Notes: a model not told the origin generated them from the letters alone. Counted from the stretch's first letter, positions 12,076 to 23,226 are shown. The stretch is 64,000 bases of DNA from Phytophthora sp. 'mugwort' (GCA_033558025.1 JAUCEF010000017.1:434001-498000), one strand, 5' to 3'. Made by a program: numbers and translations.

Positions 12076-14625
12076 ATGGACCACCTCTTCATCGCCTGGC
12101 AGCTCACGGCTTTAGCCTCCGGTTTGCTCTCGAGTGGAGCCATGATCTTCTTCTTCATTAAGTATCCAAGCTCGAGAGTACACCCAGGTATGGTACTTAT
12201 GTGCATCTTCATGAGCGTGAGCATAGCCAGCATCATGCGCGTTGGACTTCACGCGTGGTATATCCTATTGAACCCGGAAGATGTCGGGGGTCCGATCCCC
12301 GCGACGCTCAGCCGGATCGCCAACGAAGAACTTGGAAATGATGCAGGCGCTTTGGAGGCGTACGTACCCTTTTTCTTTTGGTGTTATTTCTTCTTCAGTA
12401 CATCGGCGACGCTCTGGTTCCTCATGCTCGCACTGGATCTCATCTTCTCGCTCTCGAACCCGTTCCTACCGTTCAATGCTGACAATGTCAAGCATCACAT
12501 CTACGCCTGGCCCGTGTCGTTGCTCTACTGCTTGGTTTTCCGATACATTCTCGGGGAATTTCAGTCGAACCTCACGGCGAACGTTGTGCTCTACTTTGAT
12601 CTACCAGCGTACATCGTGTTGCTCTACATCGGAGGCGCATTGATCCAGTCCCGACGTCGTATCCGGATCCTCGAAAGCCATGCACATGCGACCACAGAGC
12701 GAATGGCGAAACGTATTCTACCTTATCTGGGGGTATTTGCTATCCACACGATGGTAGCCTTGGTCATCTACCTCGTCCAGTTAGGAACCGAGTTTGGCAG
12801 GATGACACCCAACGCACTGGACCAGCTTTCGCTCGTGCTCGAGACTTTAGCGCTCTTTGCTCTGTTCTGCCGTGATGCAGGGGTCTTCAAGGCACCATTG
12901 CAACGATATATTGCTGGCAATAGTCGAGATGGCAGCAACTCGAGCAGTCCATCACGAACTACCATCGCACAGATTGAAACGGGAGGAGCAACGCTCTTGT
13001 CGGCTGGAGGAGGAATCGCTCCACCGCCCGACAGCAACAGCACGGAGAAGATTGATGTTTCCAATAAGCTTCGCATGGATGTGATGCGGTATATGTCGAA
13101 AGGTATTATGAGGTCCATTGAGATGGCACAGACCGTGGAAAGGAAAGCGTTACGAGGCAGTGCAAGCGCCGAGTTTACAGGTTCCGACACAGAGGCGGCA
13201 GTAGACGTGGGTGATGGCTACTCGAGTGTGAGTTACAATGACTATACCCACGTAGAGAGTATGGGCGTCGTTGTTGTCGGCGAAAAGGGCGGTACTATGC
13301 TCAGCTTTCGAGACTGTGCACCGAAGATCTTCCACCGTATTCGCGCGCAGTTCAATATTGACCAGGACTTTTACAGGGAATCTTTCGATCCGTCTCGGAT
13401 TCTGAGCGAACATGGCTCCGAAGGCAAGAGCGGCAACATTTTCTACTTTACTGGTACGATGAATGTCTGTTTTGCTGGGGGTGTTCGACGTTCCCAACTA
13501 ATATTTTGTGTTACGTGATGATGATTGACAGCAAACAAGCAATTCATGGTAAAAAGTGTGCCGAAGGAGGAGTTTGATACGTTGCGAGCCATTTTGTACG
13601 TTAACAGCTCTCCATAATTCTTTTTTCTCGTCGCTAATGTGCGCTGCTGGTGTCTTCGTAGACCACACTACCATGAATACCTTCAGTCGAATCCGAAGTC
13701 GATGTTGTGTCGATACTTTGGCTGCCACTCCATCTCGCTCCCTATCGGCAAACGTCGTATGTATTTTGTCGTGATGCAGAACTTGTTTAACGAAGGTCCA
13801 GTAGATCTGCGATTCGACCTCAAAGGTAACCGGGACCGGCGCCGGGCCGTTAGCGCCGCGACCATGCAAGAACTTATTGAAGTTGCCAAGAACCGAAAGA
13901 CCATCGGCCAGCTCTTGATGGACATTGATTTCCTCCAGATCAGCTCGGGTATTTCCTTATCGTACGCAAACACTGCCTTACAGCAAGATCAGCTCTGCAG
14001 CGACTTTGTTTTCCTCGCGAGTCGTGGCATTATCGACTACAGCATTCTCCTCGGTGTTCGTTATGAGCATCCGGAGAAGCACAGGTCTCACCAAAATGGC
14101 CTCGCGTCTCATGATCAGACAGAGGTTTACTATATCGGCCTCGTGGATATGCTACAGCGCTACAACTGGCGCTGGACAGTACAACGCTGGTTACTCGGCT
14201 GTTTGCTCTGCAAGGACACTCACGACGTAAGTGCCGTACCCCCCGACGAGTACGCGACTCGACTAGCTGAATTTGTTCGCGAGAAGTTGTTCGATATCCA
14301 GGGCGGCCCAAACTTTCGCCACGTGCGTAGCGGACACGTCGAGAGCGAGCACACGAGCGGCAGCGGCTACAGCTTCGAGTCTTCCCAGGATCCGAGCTTC
14401 GCATCGACGCCGCACACGTCGCTGAGTGTTGATGTCCTAGAGTCCAGCAGCATTCCCTCGATTGAAATGCAGCGCATGTCGGTGTTTTCGACTAGTTCGT
14501 TGGACACGGCGGGCATCGAGCCATCGTCCTCGTCCTCGTCGCCGTCGGTCGCGTACTCGTCCGTGTGTGAAAGTCCTGTGGATGCGGCGCCAGAGACGCG
14601 CAAGACCACCATGTTCTTCGTCTGA
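12076..14625 (+). CDS. GPCR-phosphatidylinositol phosphate kinase fusion (GPCR-PIPK, 801 aa)
   Basis: Exons 12076-13453, 13532-13595 and 13662-14625, with introns of 78 and 66 bp, encode 801 residues. The first ~270 residues contain seven hydrophobic helices (about 4-28, 38-60, 96-120, 140-157, 167-188, 215-235 and 245-266) with a short extracellular N-terminus, as in Dictyostelium RpkA-type receptors. A low-complexity linker follows. The PIP kinase domain starts near residue 420: the intron-spanning FMVKSVPKEEFDTL strand carries the predicted ATP-binding lysine, followed by YFGCHSI, DLKGN and IDYSILLGV. The domain continues through YYIGLVDMLQRYNWRW, which resembles the substrate-specificity region of type I/II PIP kinases. 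The protein is expected to sit in a membrane and couple an unknown ligand directly to phosphoinositide synthesis, bypassing or supplementing G proteins. This fusion is a known oomycete family; which numbered member it is cannot be told here. The Ser-rich C-terminal tail may be phosphorylated. Confidence 0.93.
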
Positions 14626-14803
14626 AGTGGACGATCCGTGATTTATAGAGGCTCTCCCTCTTCACTCTTCCTAGTAACTTATCCACCGAGTAATTCACCA
14701 ACGAACCGCACTTCAACGTTAAAATGTAAAACAACATGGGTACATTTTAGAGAGTACCATGTATTGGGTACATAACCTTACTAAGCACTCCACAAAGACA
14801 TAA

Positions 14804-16133
14804 ATGGAGGAAGACGGTGAGCTGGGCAATGGCTTACGCTCTCTTCGTCGACACCGCGCTAACTTGATCTGTTGGCTGTGTTATCGTGTTGTGCTTTGCC
14901 TCAGCGTCGAGCGGGTATGCATGGGAGGGCGCGTTGGAGCGCAGCTGGGACGTGATCGAAGAGGACGACTCGGGTAACCTCAAGATCGACCAGGTGGTCA
15001 AGAAGCAGCAGCGCCAGCGGTGCGCATTAAACTGGTAGCATATAATCTACATTAGCATGCTTAGTACTATCTGTTGCTCTACGTAATGTCCCTCCAGCCG
15101 CTTGGAGATCGCGCGCAATGTACGCAAAGGATTGATCCGCTACACGTACGTGGTGATGGATCTGTCGCGCGGCATGGCCACCAAGGACTGGAAGCCGCAC
15201 CGTCTGGCGTGCGCCAGCGAGGTGCTGCAGCAGTTCGTGAAGGACTATTTCGACCAGAATCCCATCTCGCAGTTGGGCGTCATCGGCATCAAGGGCATGA
15301 CGGCCGAGAAGCTCAGCGACTTGTCAGGCAACCCCAAGACCCACATGGAACGCATCGCCACGGCATTGGCCGTGGACAAGGAGCCGTCACTGCAGAACGC
15401 ATTGGAGATTGCTCGAAGCTCGCTTAAGACCGTGCCTGCTTACGGTAGTCGGGAGGTCGTCGTGGTCTATGGCAACCTCGTGACGGCCGACCCCGGCGAC
15501 ATTTTCCAGACGCTAGCGTCGCTCAAGCGAGAGAACATTCGCGTGTCGTTCATAGGTATTGGAGCTGAGATGCACTTGCTGCGACTCATTGCGGACGGCA
15601 CTGACGGCACGTACCATGTCGCTGTGGACGCCAACCACATGAAGAGCCTCATGATGGCTTTCACGTTCCCGTCTCCAACGATGGCGACAGCAGCTTCGCG
15701 CTTTGCCACTTTGGTGGAAATGGGGTTCCCACAGCGTCGCAGTGGAGCTCTTTCGCTTTGTACCTGCCATCAAGCGTTCACGACCGTCGGATATCTGTGT
15801 CCGCGTTGTAAGTCCAAGAGTTGCGACCTTCCGACAACCTGCCAAGTGTGCAACCTGCCGTTGGTGTCGTCGCCGCATCTCGCGCGGTCTTACCACCATT
15901 TGTTCCCCGTGGCCAAGTTCACACAGCATTTGTTGCGGTCTGGCGTAGCCGTTGAGAAGGGTGCGAAGGTTTCCCCCGAGTTGGCCCAGAAGAAATGCTT
16001 CGGCTGTCTGTTGCCGCTCGGACTGGACGGCGAGGGCGCCGCGTACGAATGCACCACGTGTCAGAGCATTTTTTGTAGCGAGTGCGATATGTACGTGCAC
16101 GACTCGCTGCACAACTGTCCAGGCTGCAGTTGA
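14804..16133 (+). CDS. SSL1: General transcription factor IIH subunit 2 (p44/SSL1), 387 aa
   Basis: Exons 14804-14816 (a 13-bp microexon encoding MEED plus one base), 14905-15019 and 15098-16133, with introns of 88 and 78 bp, give 387 residues; human p44 has 395. The N-terminal GYAWE...RSWDVIEEDDSG block is typical of p44. A von Willebrand A-like domain follows, with VVMDLSRGM at its metal-site position, then DQNPISQLGVIGIKG and LSGNPKTH. The C-terminus holds two zinc-binding modules: a C4 region (CPRCKSKSCDLPTTCQVC) and a RING-like region (CFGCLLPLG ... CTTCQSIFCSECD ... CPGC). In TFIIH this subunit stimulates the XPD helicase and is needed for transcription initiation and nucleotide excision repair in the nucleus. 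The first exon was chosen because its GTGAGC donor restores frame with the conserved N-terminal block. Confidence 0.93.
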
Positions 16134-16507
16134 AGTTGATATCTACAAGTAGTTCATTAACTAAGACGACGGATAACAACAATAAGGCAACTCTTGTGTA
16201 GCCATTTCGATGTCGACGAGGTTGTGCCGATGACGTAATGCACCGAGCATCTCTCCAGCATACAGATCTCTATATGCGGAGTTTACTCATCCTGGCGCAC
16301 GTAGCACCGGCAGATTTCATCACCAACTCGGATCGTCCACAGCGATGAGATCGATGTTCGCCATACAAGCTCGCGTTTGACGCTTACAGCCTTGCCAGTA
16401 CCTTATGAATCATTGCAGCGCCATCGTTCCATCTATATTCTCATTCCTGTATTCACCTTGCAGTCAAGAGCAGTAAAAAAACACCCCCGGAAGACCGGAC
16501 GAAAAGG
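16134..16507. other. Intergenic region between p44 and the patatin-like gene
   Basis: 374 bp holding the 3' UTR of the p44 gene and the promoter of the lipase gene. No ORF with recognisable features was found. The only element I can support is the initiator-like site listed separately at 16440-16457. Confidence 0.6.
16440..16457 (+). promoter_or_regulatory. Oomycete initiator-like core promoter of the lipase gene
   Basis: CTCATTCCTGTATTCACC fits the oomycete initiator (YCAYTYY) followed by a weaker flanking element. It lies about 50-60 bp upstream of the ATG at 16508, a usual distance. Confidence 0.35.
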
Positions 16508-17590
16508 ATGCACAGTGTCAGCACCGCTAAATTGCAGTCCCAAAGCGACCAGGAGCCTCGAGGCTCCGACTTGTCGGTCCTCCAAACCGAGTGCTGCAAC
16601 GACAAGGAGCTGGACGTCAAAGCTTCAGTCATACAACTACAGCCAGAGCAGCAACTGGAAGCAAATTGTACTGTGCAAACCTCGTCGCCTCCTGTTGAGA
16701 TCGCTTTTTCAGCTTCAGCTGGCATGTTCGTATATCAAATGGGCGTGGCCGCCTTCTTGCAGGACCACTTCGATCTGTCCAACTGCCACTTCTCCGGATG
16801 CTCGGGGGGCTCTTGGGCCGCCACATTATTGGCATCGGAGACCCCTGTACGGCGTGCGTGGCACGTGATCAAGGAGACTCAAGCCAAAGTCATCACGTCA
16901 CCGAAATGGTATTCGGGTTACGGACGCTACGCCACCATCGTGAAGCAGACGTTGCACGAGCTCTGGCGCCAAGATAAGGACATCCATAAGCGCGTGGAAC
17001 AGCGTCATCTTACTATCGCAGTGACCAAGTTCCCGTCCATGACGGCGGAGAAACACACATCGTGGGAAGACTTGGACGACCTTACAGGCTCCATCATGGC
17101 CTCGTCGCTCGTGCCGTTCGCGCTCTCGGGTAAGCCGTGCATCTCGCACCGTGGTCAATGGTACATCGATGGCGCCTTCACTAACTTCAAAGGGGTCGAC
17201 TGCGATAACTACTCGACGTGGGCCGATCTGTCGTTCCACACGGCACAAACTGTGCTGGACTACGCGCGTTCGGCCACGACGGCAGTAGCGGGCTACCTCA
17301 TTCCTGGCGCCTGGGGCAAGAACGTCGCCAATAAGGTCTTCAACGCGATGCCGATGCTCACGAGTCCACACGACACCATTGCACCGTCTTCATCGACGTC
17401 GTCCGGCCAAGTCAAGCGGCTCATCATAAAGCCGTGGAATTGGCGCTCGCAGTCGGTCTCGTCCTTCCATTTGTCGGTTAACATGGCTACGCACGAGGAA
17501 CACTTCGCCATGGGCTATGAAGACGCCCAGCAGCATTGCCAAGAGCTGGCGGCCGTACTACCGCTCAAGAACGCGTTTAGCACATTCTAG
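16508..17590 (+). CDS. Patatin-like phospholipase family protein (360 aa)
   Basis: Single exon. The first ~60 residues are Gln/Ser-rich and unlike the family. The domain starts with VEIAFSASAGMFVYQMGV (about 63-80), occupying the position of the glycine-rich oxyanion loop and first helix of PNPLA proteins. The nucleophile elbow is GCSGG (97-101) with Ser99 as predicted nucleophile. The partner aspartate is in YIDGAF (Asp221). The catalytic Ser-Asp dyad is therefore complete, and the protein is expected to hydrolyse acyl ester bonds of membrane or storage lipids. The oxyanion loop is atypical: SASAG replaces the usual SGCGF/GGGxRG. No signal peptide or membrane segment is obvious, so a cytosolic or lipid-droplet location is likely. 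The alternative is a non-hydrolytic patatin-fold protein, but both catalytic residues are retained. Confidence 0.85.
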   Translation: MHSVSTAKLQSQSDQEPRGSDLSVLQTECCNDKELDVKASVIQLQPEQQLEANCTVQTSSPPVEIAFSASAGMFVYQMGVAAFLQDHFDLSNCHFSGCSGGSWAATLLASETPVRRAWHVIKETQAKVITSPKWYSGYGRYATIVKQTLHELWRQDKDIHKRVEQRHLTIAVTKFPSMTAEKHTSWEDLDDLTGSIMASSLVPFALSGKPCISHRGQWYIDGAFTNFKGVDCDNYSTWADLSFHTAQTVLDYARSATTAVAGYLIPGAWGKNVANKVFNAMPMLTSPHDTIAPSSSTSSGQVKRLIIKPWNWRSQSVSSFHLSVNMATHEEHFAMGYEDAQQHCQELAAVLPLKNAFSTF

Positions 17591-18237
17591 TCGATGCAAC
17601 TGCAGCTACCACCGTGCGTACATTGTATCTAGCCCCATAATATAGTATTTGCAAATTTACATCTCGTAGTCCTGTCAACGTGCCTCCTATAATAAGTGAA
17701 GGTCGTGATAATATCCAGACGGGAATATCTCTAATAATTTTGCTGTATACAGTACGAAATCGGTAAAAGGATTTCGTGTAGCCAGCTTACCTCACAAGCT
17801 TGATGATACCCCCTTGGTCTCTAGTGACGTGCGCCAGCAAATATTTCACGCTTGACGAGTGTCAAGTATCAAGTCACTTTATTGTTGCCGCTCACGTCGC
17901 GAGTTCATCGATGATTTGGCCACGAGAAGACTCGAAAACGTTACTAGTTCTCCGTAAAATACTTGGCGCGGCTGTCGACCAGAGAGCAATAGTTTGCCAT
18001 CGCGTGCGACGAGGGCGATGTTGTCCCACTGCAACGCTCTCTTCTCCATCAGCGCTGTCAACTGGCGCTGGACGCAAGGTCGTCCAAACTGATTTCGGAG
18101 CCAGGCAGCCATTGGCTGTCATGTGGTATATGATGAACTCGGAGTCGCCTCGACTTGAGTTCGAGTGTCTGTGACGAGCACTTCAGTTGTGAACTTGCCC
18201 TGCATTGCACAAGTTCCTGTTCCGATCTCCTGTGTCA
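17591..18237. other. Intergenic region between the lipase and SMP-30-like genes
   Basis: 647 bp. It contains a 77-codon minus-strand ORF (18112-17879, ATG start, rich in Arg and Leu) that I cannot assign. It lacks a recognisable domain, so I treat it as unproven. Nothing else stands out. Confidence 0.4.
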
Positions 18238-19344
18238 ATGACATTCGACCATCTCGCTCTGTGTGGCTCCAATTCGGCGACAGAGCCGAATCTCTTCAAG
18301 AAGCGACTGCCCAATGTCCTCCGCCTCGTGTTCCCATGCAAAATGTTGTGGCAACGAGCTATCCGTCGGCTTCGATTCGGGAACCGAGACGAAGAGCGTG
18401 TGGCATCGCAGCTCGTCAACGGTCTCATGCACGGTAACAGCCCGCACTTCCGTCGACAGGAGCAAACCCTCTACTTCGTCGACATATTCGGCAAGAAGGT
18501 GCTCCGATATTCCCTCGCTACTGAAGATGTCGGCGTCATATACGAGGACACTGAGGATTTCGTCTCGGCTATCGGTTGGCTGCCGGACGGTCGAATGCTC
18601 ATCGTCCGCATGAAAAAACGACAAGTCCTGGTATTGGACCCACAGTCCAGTCGCGTCGAGCTGTACGCGGACGTGTCTAGCGTCACACAGTTCCGCGCGA
18701 ACGAGTTGGTCGTGTCAGCTTCTGGTCGAGTGTACCTCAGCAACGCCGGCTTCGACCTCGATCAGATGATGAGCTGCTGCTCGACAACGCTCGTAAGCAT
18801 CGACCCCGTGGACCGGACGGTTCGCGTGGAGGCAACAGATCTATTACAACCGAACGGAATGGTCCTCACGCCGGACGGCACGACTCTTATCGTGGGGGAA
18901 ACGTTAGCTGGCCGACTCACAGCTTTTGACATCATCGAGGACGGCAAGTTGGCTAACCGGCGTGTGTGGGCCAACGTGGGCACGTTGTTAGGTGGCATGA
19001 GTCTGGACGCCGAGGGCTGCATCTGGGTCAGTGTGCCCCAAATGGGCGGCTACCAATCAACACGGGGAGCTCTCGTTCGAGTTCGAGAAGGAGGGCAGAT
19101 CATGGATTTATTGGGGTTCCGACGGAATGGAATCTCGCGTCGAGTGCAAGCCTGTACGCTCGGGTTGGACGCCACAGGCACGGAGCCGACTCTTTATTTC
19201 GTCGAGTCTGTGGCTTACAAAGAGACCGCTGTGTTAATGCAGGGTCATCGCACAGCCCACAAGAACAGCACCTTGAAATGTATCCGAGTCACTGTCGGCC
19301 CCGCACTTGTGTCCTCGAACCAAAATTACTGCGGAGGGTACTGA
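18238..19344 (+). CDS. SMP-30/gluconolactonase/LRE-like six-bladed propeller protein (368 aa)
   Basis: Single exon; the ATG at 18238 was chosen over the in-frame non-ATG codons upstream. Propeller features follow in order: QTLYFVDIFGKKVLRY, the strand GWLPDGRMLIV, QPNGMVLTPDGTTLIVGE (the conserved metal-binding Asn of PNG) and GGMSLDAEGCIWVSVP (the conserved Asp). Members of the family are Ca2+/Zn2+-dependent lactonases or esterases acting on sugar lactones. In most family members the first metal ligand is the Glu of an E(G/S)P motif just before the first LYFVDI strand. Here that position reads GNSPHF, so Glu appears replaced by Asn, and catalytic competence is uncertain. The N-terminal ~75 residues are basic and not part of the propeller. 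No membrane segment is clear. Confidence 0.8.
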   Translation: MTFDHLALCGSNSATEPNLFKKRLPNVLRLVFPCKMLWQRAIRRLRFGNRDEERVASQLVNGLMHGNSPHFRRQEQTLYFVDIFGKKVLRYSLATEDVGVIYEDTEDFVSAIGWLPDGRMLIVRMKKRQVLVLDPQSSRVELYADVSSVTQFRANELVVSASGRVYLSNAGFDLDQMMSCCSTTLVSIDPVDRTVRVEATDLLQPNGMVLTPDGTTLIVGETLAGRLTAFDIIEDGKLANRRVWANVGTLLGGMSLDAEGCIWVSVPQMGGYQSTRGALVRVREGGQIMDLLGFRRNGISRRVQACTLGLDATGTEPTLYFVESVAYKETAVLMQGHRTAHKNSTLKCIRVTVGPALVSSNQNYCGGY

Positions 19345-19996
19345 GGAGGGAAATAGAAAAAGTGTAAGTTAAAACGTCAAAGTAAGACAGATCATTTTCA
19401 TCTTAAACAAGCAAGCAAAGCTCTTGTATTGCTTGATCAAGGAGAACTGTTCCTTGTCCCTTCTGTGACTTAGATTTCGAAAGACCTCCAAGATCTACCA
19501 TCACTGTGGCGATAAGACTGGATTCCTTCATGGAGCAACTGATGGATGGTTCAGTTGCCAGTTGCAGCGATTGTATACACGAAGTCGCGTCAGTCCTCTG
19601 AATGAATCACTGGGCGTCGATGTATTAATGTGTTACCAGCGTGCCGCAGTCCTGAACATTGTTGCCCAAGGACAACACGCACCGAAGCATTGATTTGGGT
19701 ATGTCGTCCTTCTGGATCCCTAGTCCGTGCCAAGCTCGCATTCGATGGTTCCGACCCAGTACCGCCATCGGGGTGCCAGCCTCGGTCTCGCTATGGTGAC
19801 GGAATGGGATCTCCAGGACCCCACGCTTTTGGAAAGTAGATCGTCATCGCGGGTTGAGTCAACTGAGCTCTCACCATAGCGTTTTAGGTGTGCCTTGCCT
19901 TCAACTGGTCACGCAAAATATGAAATGTAGCCATGTTTACATAGCATATTATGAATACAGCATGAACCAAAATAGTACGGATTTATTTACAAATAA
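19345..19996. other. Gene-free border between the gene-dense block and the MULE element
   Basis: 652 bp with the 3' UTR of the SMP-30-like gene and sequence with no convincing ORF. A+T content rises towards 19.98 kb, where the inverted repeat of the transposon starts. Confidence 0.5.
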
Positions 19997-20091
19997 GGGA
20001 TAATAAAACATATATACCAACATATTCGAAAATAATAAAAATATATACCAAATACTAAAAAAAAAGAAGCACCAGGGTTTATACCGGGATG
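19997..20091. repeat. Left terminal inverted repeat of the MULE
   Basis: Inverted partner of 25261-25357. Shared blocks include CATCCCGGTAT, CCCTGGTGC, AGTATTTGGTATATAT, TTTCGAATAT and TTATTATCCC, read on the minus strand here. Confidence 0.8.
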
Positions 20092-20230
20092 CATATTGTG
20101 TGTTCTTCTCAAGATTCCGACCCCGGCCGTTTGACCGTTTGAATCGCCCGAGCCCAATCTCCAGCGAATCGCCAGACCTGTCAATTCGATGACTGTATGG
20201 TTTGTAACAGTGTAATCAGATTCCTATGGA

Positions 20231-21163
20231 GTGGTGCACCGGAGGAAACATGGAGGCAAGTGCTGGCACAGGGACTATGCGACGCAGACCACAAAGCAAC
20301 TGAGGCCGAAGGTCGCCGTATGCGGACACTCGAGCCCCTACACGAAGGTCGCCGCGCTTGACATCATCGCCACGTACACCTTCGCACCCTCGCGCGTCAC
20401 CCAGCTCAACTCAGTCGATGCCTCGTGGCGAGGAGGTTGCCCCTATACCTCAGTGAAACAAGACGGAGAATGGGCTGTAGAGGTCCCGACAATGGAGAAC
20501 TGGACCAAGCTGATGCAGTTCAAGACGAAACGCCATCTTGTGAAAGCACTAAGTCCGATACTGCTTGGGACCGCTGGCTTCAGTCGACACGAGGGGAAAC
20601 GGTCATCCTACTAATGTACGAGTACGGCTTGGCAATTACGAAGGATGCGGACCTGAAAGAATTCATGGAGGCGTGCATAGTTCCATCTGAAACGGATCGT
20701 GGGGGCTACTGCTGAGAGCTGTCTGTATGATATTACTTTGCGGCTGCAAGACCAGTGGGGGAAAATCTTCCTAGCAGAAGCAGTCGTCTGGTGAATGTGG
20801 GCCAACCACCTGACTAGAAACCTCAATCGGTCTACATGGGATGCGGCTATCGCACAGCCTCCGCCAGACTCTATTGTGCACCTACTTCGAGCTTCCGAAT
20901 CACACGTTGAGCAGCATATATCCAACGTTTCTCAATCAGCAAATTTGGCTTTAGACTGCGTGAACGCATCAATTCGTGACTACAAACAACTACGCGAGGA
21001 CTGGAAGCAATTGGAAGACGGATGGAAGAACACGAAGCTAGTCTTGCTACGCGGAAATCAATCATTGAGGCATTCCTCCGAGACGTACTTCCTCTGCCTG
21101 ATGCAATGGACCCGCTACTCGACATCGAAAACGCAAGTGACATTGACCATCAGGAGTGATTAA
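20231..21163 (+). pseudogene. Unidentified degenerate coding region inside the MULE
   Basis: Overlapping open segments in different frames (20231-20614, 20425-20715, 20795-21163) look like one decayed gene. The last part, read in the frame stopping near 21162, carries a charged helical stretch (RRMEEHEASLATRKS) ending in an acidic tail. I do not recognise the product. It could be an accessory ORF of the transposon or captured host sequence. Confidence 0.35.
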
Positions 21164-21191
21164 AGTCGTAGACGACTAACGACTTTCCAGG

Positions 21192-22285
21192 TTACCTCGT
21201 CGTAAATTCTAATTCATCCGTTTGCTCGTCCATCTGCTCAACGCCATTGAACATGTCGGTCAACACTCGATTTTCCTTCGCAAGCTGACCAACAGGGTTG
21301 AAATGGCCTTGAATCGTCCAACCGCAGTGCTCAAACACTTTTGCCATGTCCAATCTTTTAAAGCGCCGAAACGTTTGAACCACAAAGGGCATTAAGTTTC
21401 GTCCACTAGACTCAACGTAATACCGCTGAAATGACTTCTTGATGTAGCCGAACATGTACTCGATCGGATTGAAGAATGGACAGTAGGCCGGAAGGAAAAT
21501 TAGGACGACGCGAATGCTTCTTAGGTAGTGCACGGTCTCAGGGTCTCTGTGGATAGAGGCGCCATCGAGAATCCAAACCGAGTTTGAACCAGGATATTGA
21601 AAAACCTTTCCTCGTCTAGAAAAGGCGAAGTCGCGACAACATTTTACAAACTCGACTCTGTCAAAGGTTCCCTGTGTCATAGTAATCGATAGCCCATGCA
21701 CACTGATGAATGCCAGGATCGACACTCGCGGTTTCCGCTGAAAGTCACCTCGAACAGCAAGCTTTTTTCCTTTTAGAGAATAGCCTCTTTTCCGGATCAT
21801 TCCTCTGTTGTCAAAAGACCCCGTCCAAGACGACTAGGTTCTGACGAATCCAGTCAATTCGGCTCAACTCGTCAACGAAGCGGAATATGTCTTTGCTCTT
21901 TAATATGCATCGCTCGCCTCTCCAACACCTCCCACTTTAATCCAAAGTCATGAATGATTCTCCAGACACTTGTTTTTGAGATGGCGATATGAAACACGCG
22001 CTTGAACTCATCCTGCGCTTCATCGAGGTATGCAAGAAGCTTCTTCTGATAGCAGTTGCTCAGCCACTGTCGCTGAGCCGCAGTGAACTTCTTGTCGGAT
22101 GCCGTCCTAGCCCGTTTATACGTTCCAGTTGTTTCGTAGACTCGGATCCAGTTCCGAATCGTCTTGTCAGACTTATTGTAGACGTCCGCCAGCTCGCTGA
22201 CCTGATATCCAAGGTGATAGTATCCGTACAAGCAGTGAAAAACCGTATTGTGGTGTGCATGTTGTTTCGTTGCCGCTTCTTCCAT
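21192..22285 (-). pseudogene. IS630/Tc1-mariner-type DDE transposase pseudogene
   Basis: Two minus-strand segments, 22285-21872 and 21800-21192, form one transposase broken by two single-base frameshifts, one near 21889 and one near 21818. The N-terminal part has a helix-turn-helix resembling IS630/Tc1 DNA-binding domains (YQVSELADVYNKSDKTIRNW). The C-terminal part has the DDE core: WILDGASIHRD (second Asp) and LPAYCPFFNPIEYMFGYIKK (the NPIE glutamate region). It lies inside the MULE in the opposite orientation, so it is either a nested insertion or cargo. I could not find its own TIRs. A proline/alanine/Ser repeat tract follows upstream of its start. Confidence 0.8.
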
Positions 22286-22359
22286 CTCTAGAAGCAGAAC
22301 ACCAACTCAAACAGTACGAGCGAACCTTTTCCAGCGCAACCAGCGAGGCCTAGACCTCC

Positions 22360-22600
22360 CATAACACCAGCGAGAACTCCGCCAGCACGACACCAGCAGC
22401 AAGAACACCGGCAGCGGGAACTTCCCTAACACGATCCGAGCACCGAAAAGTCCACCAGCACGACCCCGACAGCGGGAACACCAGCAGCGAGAACACCAGC
22501 AGCGAGAACACCAGCAGCGAGAGCCCCAACAGCGAGAACTTCAGCAACAAGAACTCCAGCAGCTAGAACTACAGAAGCGAGAACTCCACCAGCGATAGCT
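22360..22600. repeat. Degenerate ~15-bp minisatellite (aacaccagcagcgag)
   Basis: At 22477-22522 the unit aacaccagcagcgag occurs about three times almost perfectly, with increasingly diverged copies on both sides. It lies between the IS630-type pseudogene and the MULE transposase remnant. Confidence 0.75.
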
Positions 22601-23226
22601 TGTGGGCCTCAAAAATGAAATCCAAAGGAAACAACTGTGGGTGCCGCAGCGAACAACATCGCCTTGTGACTGAACTCGGTGATAGGCTATAACTCGAAAG
22701 TAGCGAGGCTTTTGACCAATTAATGACGCGGGTCGATTCGTCGGCGGTTTCGCCCAGGCATTGAAATAGCTCAGCTTTGGCAATTTGAGCGGAATTGACA
22801 ACACCGGGATGTATATGCGAAGGACCATAAGGAAGGAGAGCCGGATATTTACTTGAACACGCAATGGCCTAGTGTGATTTGGTCGGTTTATGACTGAATG
22901 GTCACTGGATCGATCCTTAAAGTGCCATCAGCGAAAATTCTGGTGTCCTATGTAAATGTTCAATTGCCCCCATAAAACTGTCCCAATTCCCGACGATATG
23001 AAAACCCCGTGCCACAAGACATAGAACTGCTAGCGCGACCGATTGTGTGAAGTGTGGAGCTTGATTGGTCGCCAGTACGCTTCGAGCTTCGAGCCGGACG
23101 CGCAACTGAGAAGTCTTCGAATGCACTAAAACTCCATAAGATTATACCGCTCCTGTGACCAGGTGTACAGAGAGATCAACCGCCCACTAAAGAGCTATAG
23201 AAGAGAACGAAAACAAAAATCAAGTT

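Noticed and set aside
17879..18112. 77-codon minus ORF between the lipase and SMP-30-like genes
   Set aside because: ATG start but no domain or splice context, and it overlaps the likely promoter of the downstream gene. Not enough for a gene call.
21165..21192. Short inverted repeat aaagtcgt...acgacttt as TIR of the IS630-type element
   Set aside because: Both arms are on the same side of the transposase; no partner was found near 22.3 kb.
22477..22522. Regular short repeats that could suggest a CRISPR array
   Set aside because: Units are contiguous 15-bp tandem copies without spacers, in a eukaryotic genome. It is a minisatellite.
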